DNA of 8,039 nucleotides from CAYVQB01 sp964453985 (lineage in GTDB: Bacteria > Babelota > Babeliae > Babelales > UASB340). The first letter of the stretch is position 1. Each line of letters starts with the position of its first letter. Both the position numbers and the translations under genes were made by a program. The stretch covers positions 1 through 8,039 of the forward strand of contig CAYVQB010000043.1 of NCBI GenBank assembly GCA_964453985.1, read 5' to 3'. Shown one piece after another: positions 1 through 4,147 of the stretch. A model generated the notes under the pieces. That model ran no database searches. It saw nothing but the letters and a program-made list of their open reading frames with translations, and was not told the origin of the DNA.

Positions 1-533
1 AGCTTGGCGAGGTTATGCAAGAATCTGCTCAAGCGGCTATGAGTTATATTCGTTCTAGGGCTAAGGATTTAGGCTTAAAAGAGGATTTTTACTCAGAGCT
101 TGATATTCATATTCATGTGCCAGAAGGTGCTATTCCAAAGGATGGACCATCTGCAGGTATAACTATTGTAACAGCTCTTGCTTCAGCATTGACAAGCACT
201 CCTGTGGCAAAAAATGTTGCCATGACTGGAGAAGTTACTTTGCAAGGTAGGGTTTTACCGGTTGGTGGACTTAGAGAAAAGCTTCTTGCAGCAGTTCGTT
301 TTGGAATTAAAAAGGTTTTTGTGCCAAAAGAAAACTTTGATGATATAAAAGAGTTTTCTAAGGAATTAGATAAATCTTTAGAGATTGTTTATGTAGATAG
401 CATGGACTTAGTTTTAAGGGAGGCTTTTATAGAGTCACCGTTTGATAAAGCTAAAAAGCGTGTTGTTAAAAAGAAAGCTGTGGCTAAGAAGAAAGCTATG
501 ACAAAGAAAACAGCTACAAAAAAGAAAAAATAA
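1..533 (+). CDS. lon: Lon protease (ATP-dependent, La), C-terminal proteolytic domain; 5' end outside window
   Basis: This is the end of the cytoplasmic ATP-dependent serine protease Lon, which degrades misfolded and regulatory proteins. The reading frame is open from the window edge (first whole codon at nt 3, reading LGEV before the Met at nt 15), so the N-terminal and AAA+ domains lie upstream. The S16 protease domain is intact: the DGPSAG motif carries the catalytic Ser (codon 150-152), and GGLREK carries the catalytic Lys (codon 279-281). They are 43 residues apart, the same spacing as Ser679/Lys722 of E. coli Lon. The MQESAQAA and TGEVTLQGRVLPVGG segments are also family signatures. The domain is followed by a 28-residue tail (nt 447-530) with 15 Lys and 1 Arg plus Ala, Val and Thr. 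This is not part of the usual Lon fold and resembles histone-H1-like basic tails. The stop codon is 2 bp from the convergent waaA stop. Identity is near certain; the tail's function is unknown. Confidence 0.96.
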   Translation, partial: LGEVMQESAQAAMSYIRSRAKDLGLKEDFYSELDIHIHVPEGAIPKDGPSAGITIVTALASALTSTPVAKNVAMTGEVTLQGRVLPVGGLREKLLAAVRFGIKKVFVPKENFDDIKEFSKELDKSLEIVYVDSMDLVLREAFIESPFDKAKKRVVKKKAVAKKKAMTKKTATKKKK

Positions 534-558
534 ACTTAATTTAGTTCATTAATTAAAG
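513..558 (-). terminator. Weak possible waaA terminator using the T-tract opposite the lon poly-Lys codons
   Basis: On the minus strand, CTTTAATT and AATTAAG (535-558) can form a weak, AT-rich stem with a one-base bulge around the waaA stop. It is followed by TTTATTTTTTCTTTTTT, the complement of the AAA/AAG lysine codons ending lon. Stem stability is poor, so only the T-tract is convincing. Confidence 0.22.
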
Positions 559-1864
559 ATTCAATATTTTGTTGTACAAGGCTGGCCTCTTTTGAGAGCC
601 AGCTTTGTGCATTTTGGCTCATAGTCTCTAAGAGTTTTGGATCAGCTAATAATTTTTGAGTTCTTACCAAGAGTTCTTCGGGGTCTTTTACTTTAATTAA
701 AGCGTTACAAGCTTCCAATTTATCAGCATTATCTTTACAGTTTTGGAAGTATGGCCCAATAATTGACAGCTTGCCCCATGCGGCAGGTTCAAGAGGGTTG
801 TGGCCGCCGATTGGCACAAAGGTGCCTCCAAGGAAGAATATGTTTGCGATAGGGTATAATTTAAATAGCTCTCCAAGCTTGCAAACAAGCAAAATATCAT
901 TTTGCTGTAAAATCGTTTCGATATCTCGGTAATAATCTTCAGGGCCTATTTTAGAGTTATTGTCCCATAAATAAAAGCTAAATTTACTATCTTTAACTTT
1001 TTGTATGAGTTCTTTTTGCCAATTAAAATGTCTGGGCGCAAGTATTAGCTTTAAATCTTTATATTTTTGTTTTAGTTCTTTATATAAGTTTAAATAGATA
1101 TCTAGTTCGCCTGGATGTATTGATCCTGCTAGTAGGGTGGGGCCCTGTAAGACGCTCGTTCGTACTCGTATTTGGGTTCTCTTTTTTAGAACATTAACAG
1201 CCTTTACGTTTCCCAAGACTTTTAGCTTTTTCTTTTCTATCCCAAGATCTTGAAAATTTATTTTGTCGTCCAGGCTTTGTGTAAAAATTGTTTTAAAGAT
1301 ATTAAAAAAGGGCGTGAATATAAAACTTAGTTTTTGATATCTAGGTTTTGAGCGTTGACTAATTCTTGCATTTAAAAGATAGGCAGGGATTTTAAACAGT
1401 TTTGATAAGATAATTAGATTTGGCCAAATTTCAGCTTCAATAATTATTAATGCTTTTGGCTTTATTCTCTTATAAGCAAGAAAGACAGGTAATAAAAAAT
1501 CGAACGGTATAAAGCTGATATAATCAGCATGAAGGTTTTTTTGTGCCATTTTTTTGCCAGAAGGAGTTCCTGTTGTGACATAGCAACAAGCATTAGGTAT
1601 TTCTTTTTTTATTTGTTCTATTAGGCTTTGTATAGATAAAATCTCACCTACAGAAACTGCATGTATCCAAAACGCTTTATTATTTTTAGCTTTAGGTATA
1701 TTTGGAACAATTCCTAGGCGTTCTTTAAAATTGCCAAACGCTGGCTTTTTATTTAGCCAGCGTTTGATAAGATAAATTGCGATTAATGGTAAACAAATAA
1801 TTTGTATTATCTGATAGATTAAAAAGATTGTTACTAGTTTTATTTTATCCAAAAAAAGCATCAT
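536..1864 (-). CDS. waaA: 3-deoxy-D-manno-octulosonic acid (Kdo) transferase, GT30 family
   Basis: WaaA (KdtA) transfers Kdo from CMP-Kdo to lipid IVA, starting the LPS inner core at the cytoplasmic face of the inner membrane. The 442 residues are about normal length (E. coli about 425). An N-terminal hydrophobic anchor (about residues 10-33) precedes the conserved HAVSVGE (68-74; the SVGE Glu corresponds to the proposed catalytic Glu). Next come TTGTPSGK (97-104), EAEIWPN (143-149), AGSIHPGE (246-253), APRH (276-279), GGTF (346-349) and GGHNPLEPA (353-361), in the order expected for GT30. The segment before GEL (331-333) reads VCKL, where many homologues have an Asp-Thr pair, a small deviation. 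The start is a double ATG inside the 3' end of the upstream channel-like gene (20-bp overlap). No Shine-Dalgarno is visible, so translational coupling is likely. Whether it adds one Kdo or several cannot be read from sequence. It converges on lon with a 2-bp gap. Confidence 0.95.
   Translation of the reverse strand: MMLFLDKIKLVTIFLIYQIIQIICLPLIAIYLIKRWLNKKPAFGNFKERLGIVPNIPKAKNNKAFWIHAVSVGEILSIQSLIEQIKKEIPNACCYVTTGTPSGKKMAQKNLHADYISFIPFDFLLPVFLAYKRIKPKALIIIEAEIWPNLIILSKLFKIPAYLLNARISQRSKPRYQKLSFIFTPFFNIFKTIFTQSLDDKINFQDLGIEKKKLKVLGNVKAVNVLKKRTQIRVRTSVLQGPTLLAGSIHPGELDIYLNLYKELKQKYKDLKLILAPRHFNWQKELIQKVKDSKFSFYLWDNNSKIGPEDYYRDIETILQQNDILLVCKLGELFKLYPIANIFFLGGTFVPIGGHNPLEPAAWGKLSIIGPYFQNCKDNADKLEACNALIKVKDPEELLVRTQKLLADPKLLETMSQNAQSWLSKEASLVQQNIESLINELN
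573..611 (+). terminator. Possible lon terminator hairpin inside the antisense of waaA
   Basis: About 40 bp after the lon stop, the plus strand folds into a long stem. The core GCTGGC (581-586) pairs with GCCAGC (598-603), CTC pairs with GAG around a TTTT loop with one bulged A (597), and an outer 8-bp extension (573-580 with 604-611) includes two G-T wobbles. It is followed by TTTT (612-615) only, so the U-tract is short. Because the stop codons are 2 bp apart, a terminator for lon would have to lie inside waaA. The fold could also be chance. Confidence 0.35.
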
Positions 1865-2924
1865 AAGTTAGCGCTAAGACTAGAAATAGTATTGTGCCAT
1901 ATACCAACAAGTAGTTCATTCCTTCAAGAAAGATCATTGTACTATTTTTTTCTTTGTCTGTGTATGTATTTATTTTTTTCATTACAAATGCTAGATAGGC
2001 CTGGAAGCAGAGTATGATTAAAGAACAAAATACTAACAAGAAATATATATAGTCAGCTTTTGTGAAGTCTCCCATGGGAGGAGTAATACTTAATATTACG
2101 GTTCTGAATAATACTAAAATTGGTACAGTTGATGCGATAAGAGACAATCTTGTTAGGTACTCTTTTATTGATATTAATAAAGAGAATAAACTTATAAAAA
2201 AGATAACGAACATAGGGAAGTATAACGTTATGACATCTCTTATACTTGTATGTTCTAGGTCTATTGTAAAAACTACGCAAGGATAATCAATTTGAGTAGA
2301 ATGTTGGTCTATTTTTAGAGTTGGTTTTAAGTATCCAGAAGTGATAGAGGTTTTGATAGATCGCCACTTAGCAAGCATTGTGTCGTCAGAAAGTTCAAAA
2401 TTATTTTCATCTGTAGAAAAATATATGTCCATATCAGTAATTGCTTTGTTATCCAGTATTATATTAAGTCTGTGATCTCCGATTGGGAAGCCTTTATGGT
2501 TTAGGTGAGGGAATCGTAATATTGCTTTTACCTGGAAAATTGCTAGTGTTTCTTTTTCGTTGAATTGTTTAATTAGAGGGGGCGACTTGTAGTTTATATC
2601 ACCATATTCAAAATCGAATTCTTTTAACTCTGATAGTATATCTTTTTTGTTTGAATCGTATTTGAACCAGACGTAAGCGTGCATAGAAAACTTGTTTTTA
2701 TTAAATGAAAAGGTTGGGAAATTGTTTATAAAGAGGCCAACAGAGACTTTAGTTGCTTTGTTTTCTATTGTTTCTGGTACTTGTAGGATCTCAAATGGCT
2801 TTTCAGGAAAATTTGCGCTCTTGTGTTCCCAGTAGAAGAGTAAGCCTACGTATATTATGGCAATGAAGAGAACAATAAATTGTGTCCTTGCTTTTTTCAT
2901 TGAGCCAAACGTTTTTTTTAGCAT
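1845..2924 (-). CDS. Putative prokaryotic pentameric ligand-gated ion channel (Cys-loop receptor superfamily)
   Basis: This looks like a divergent bacterial pLGIC (GLIC/ELIC type), a homopentameric inner-membrane channel gated by a periplasmic signal. Its 359 residues show: KKAR followed by one TM segment (about 15-31, anchor or uncleaved signal); a predicted beta-rich domain (about 56-225) opening with VSVGLFINNF and YVWFKY (84-89), as in pLGIC strands beta1-beta2; FPIGDHRLNI (146-155) at the place of the conserved Cys-loop turn YPFDSQTLHI; then four TM helices, M1 about 231-252 with Pro237, M2 about 257-280 ending in TPP, M3 about 289-315 and M4 about 333-355. No Cys pair flanks the turn, which is normal for bacterial members, and the FPFD Asp is Gly149. 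M2 aligns without gaps to GLIC M2 as I recall it. Ligand and ion selectivity are unknown. A good Shine-Dalgarno (AGGAG, 6-nt spacer) supports the start. The alternative is a structurally similar membrane protein of unknown function. The gene lies between rodA and waaA. Confidence 0.74.
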   Translation of the reverse strand: MLKKTFGSMKKARTQFIVLFIAIIYVGLLFYWEHKSANFPEKPFEILQVPETIENKATKVSVGLFINNFPTFSFNKNKFSMHAYVWFKYDSNKKDILSELKEFDFEYGDINYKSPPLIKQFNEKETLAIFQVKAILRFPHLNHKGFPIGDHRLNIILDNKAITDMDIYFSTDENNFELSDDTMLAKWRSIKTSITSGYLKPTLKIDQHSTQIDYPCVVFTIDLEHTSIRDVITLYFPMFVIFFISLFSLLISIKEYLTRLSLIASTVPILVLFRTVILSITPPMGDFTKADYIYFLLVFCSLIILCFQAYLAFVMKKINTYTDKEKNSTMIFLEGMNYLLVYGTILFLVLALTYDAFFG

Positions 2925-2930
2925 GTAAAA

Positions 2931-2935
2931 CTCCT
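2931..2935 (-). promoter_or_regulatory. Ribosome binding site of the channel-like gene
   Basis: AGGAG on the minus strand lies 6 nt before the ATG at 2924. It is one of only two convincing Shine-Dalgarno sites in the window and fixes the start at the first Met rather than the in-frame Met at residue 9. Confidence 0.8.
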
Positions 2936-2963
2936 ATAATTTATTAAAGATGTGACGGGTTTT

Positions 2964-2993
2964 AATATAATTGTTTTGTTAAATAAAAAACAA
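2964..2993 (-). promoter_or_regulatory. Possible promoter for the channel-like gene and waaA
   Basis: In the 72-bp gap after rodA, the minus strand reads TTGTTT (2988-2993), an 18-bp spacer, then TATATT (2964-2969), about 40 bp before the start codon. The match to a sigma-70-type promoter is partial and the DNA is AT-rich, so chance matches are likely. If real, the channel gene and waaA could be transcribed apart from rodA. No clear terminator hairpin was seen in the gap. Confidence 0.25.
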
Positions 2994-2996
2994 GAG

Positions 2997-4085
2997 TTAA
3001 TAGTAGAATCTTCTTATTGAAAGATTATTAAGCCAGCCTAGGCTTGCAAGCGTTATCCATAGGTGGGTTATCCCGTAGCTGAATAGGGGGAGAGGTATTC
3101 CAACTATTGGTAAGATTCCTATGACCATACCTATGTTTATGCAAAAAGATAACATTAGATGGGACAATAATCCTATTGCTAATATTTGTTCAAAGAAGGT
3201 TGATAATCGTGTAATTACAAAAATTATTCTAATAAATAAAAGACCAAAAAGTATTATTATAAATAGACCACCAAGAAAGCCAGATTCTTCACAAATTACA
3301 GAAAATATAAAATCAGTATGGTCTTCAGGTAAAAAAGCGAGTTTGTTTTGAGTTCCTTTTAAGAAGCCTTTGCCTATAAGGCCTCCTGATCCTATGGCGA
3401 TTTTAGATTGTTCAAGTTGATAGCGTTCCTTTCTCGTGTCTCCTTCGCCAAGTAATACTAGAATTCTTTGTTTTTGGTATAACTTTAGGTGTTGCCATAG
3501 AAAGGGTGCGCCTATGAAGATTATTAATCCAAATGTAAAAAAGAACCTTTTATCAAGTCCTGCAACCCATAGCATTATCAGTCCAGAAAATAATATTATT
3601 AGTGCTGTGCCTAGGTCGGGTTGTTTTAGTATTAAGAAAAAGCTTATTAATAATATGATTAATGGGAAAACAAATTCTCGTTTGTATTTTAATCTTTTTT
3701 GTTCGCTAAAATAGTAGGCAAAAAATATAGGCAAAAAGAGTTTTGTAAGCTCTGAGGGCTGAAAGCGAAAGAAATATAGAGATATCCATCTTTTTGCTCC
3801 CATCCCAATAAAGCCGTTTAGGAATGTATACGTTAATAAGATCAATATTAAAAAGTAAAATAAATAGCCTAAGCGATCAATTTTTTTTAAATCAGTGAGG
3901 CAAAAAATAAAATATATTAAAATTCCGGTAATTGCCCCAAAAAGTTGTTTTTTGAAGAATATGGAAAATAAGTTTTGTGTAGAGTAAGTTGAGCTGAAAA
4001 CAAATAGGAGACCTATTGCTAAAAGCAGCAATGTGAGACTAAAACTTATCCAGTCAAAATATCTAAAGTATCTTCTATCAATCAT
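2997..4085 (-). CDS. rodA: RodA-type SEDS peptidoglycan glycosyltransferase
   Basis: RodA polymerises lipid II into glycan strands with a class B PBP (PBP2) in the elongasome and maintains rod shape. The 362-residue protein is almost entirely hydrophobic, with about ten TM segments, as in SEDS proteins. It starts with MIDRR then FDW, typical of RodA. Family motifs are RFQPSELTK (107-115), KQPDLGTA (154-161), IAIGSGGLIGKG (229-240), LPEDHTDFIF (252-261; Asp258 matches the catalytic Asp of HTDF in RodA) and GMVIGILPIVGIPLPLFSYG (319-338). The last motif continues as ITHL where RodA/FtsW normally have GGS or GGSA, an unusual change in an otherwise conserved loop. QPDLGT and the N-terminus favour RodA over FtsW. 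No PBP2 gene (mrdA) lies upstream; sbcC is divergent there. No Shine-Dalgarno is visible before the ATG. It is probably the first gene of the rodA-channel-waaA cluster. Confidence 0.93.
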   Translation of the reverse strand: MIDRRYFRYFDWISFSLTLLLLAIGLLFVFSSTYSTQNLFSIFFKKQLFGAITGILIYFIFCLTDLKKIDRLGYLFYFLILILLTYTFLNGFIGMGAKRWISLYFFRFQPSELTKLFLPIFFAYYFSEQKRLKYKREFVFPLIILLISFFLILKQPDLGTALIILFSGLIMLWVAGLDKRFFFTFGLIIFIGAPFLWQHLKLYQKQRILVLLGEGDTRKERYQLEQSKIAIGSGGLIGKGFLKGTQNKLAFLPEDHTDFIFSVICEESGFLGGLFIIILFGLLFIRIIFVITRLSTFFEQILAIGLLSHLMLSFCINIGMVIGILPIVGIPLPLFSYGITHLWITLASLGWLNNLSIRRFYY

Positions 4086-4147
4086 TGTTTTTTTTTAGTA
4101 TTTTTATATTTTAATAAGTTTATTTAATTTTAAAATATAATTTTAAC
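4086..4147. promoter_or_regulatory. Divergent rodA/sbcC intergenic region, almost pure A/T
   Basis: These 62 bp must hold the promoters of both flanking genes. Only 4 positions are G or C (4087, 4098, 4118, 4147). Neither gene has a Shine-Dalgarno here. On the plus strand a perfect TATAAT lies at 4136-4141. On the minus strand several AT-rich minus-10-like strings occur (for example near 4104-4109), none decisive. T and A runs suggest intrinsically curved DNA. Confidence 0.55.
4136..4141 (+). promoter_or_regulatory. Candidate -10 element of sbcC
   Basis: A consensus TATAAT ends 6 nt before the sbcC ATG. A start point at the usual distance would fall on or next to the ATG, giving a leaderless or nearly leaderless mRNA, in keeping with the absent Shine-Dalgarno. 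No good -35 is present (AATAAG at 4113-4118 for a 17-bp spacer). In DNA this AT-rich a chance match is quite possible. Confidence 0.35.

Noticed and set aside
697..900. 67-residue minus-strand ORF
   Set aside because: It lies wholly inside waaA in another frame and has no recognisable motif or ribosome binding site; waaA motifs explain this DNA.
2053..2286. Two overlapping ORFs of about 75 residues, one per strand, inside the channel gene
   Set aside because: Both are shadow frames of the 359-residue protein, whose M1-M3 helices are encoded here.
3121..3351. 76-residue plus-strand ORF antisense to rodA
   Set aside because: It is antisense to the conserved catalytic and C-terminal RodA region and its composition looks like a reverse-frame artefact.
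3436..3714. 92-residue plus-strand ORF antisense to rodA
   Set aside because: It lies opposite well-conserved RodA helices and has no family signal of its own.
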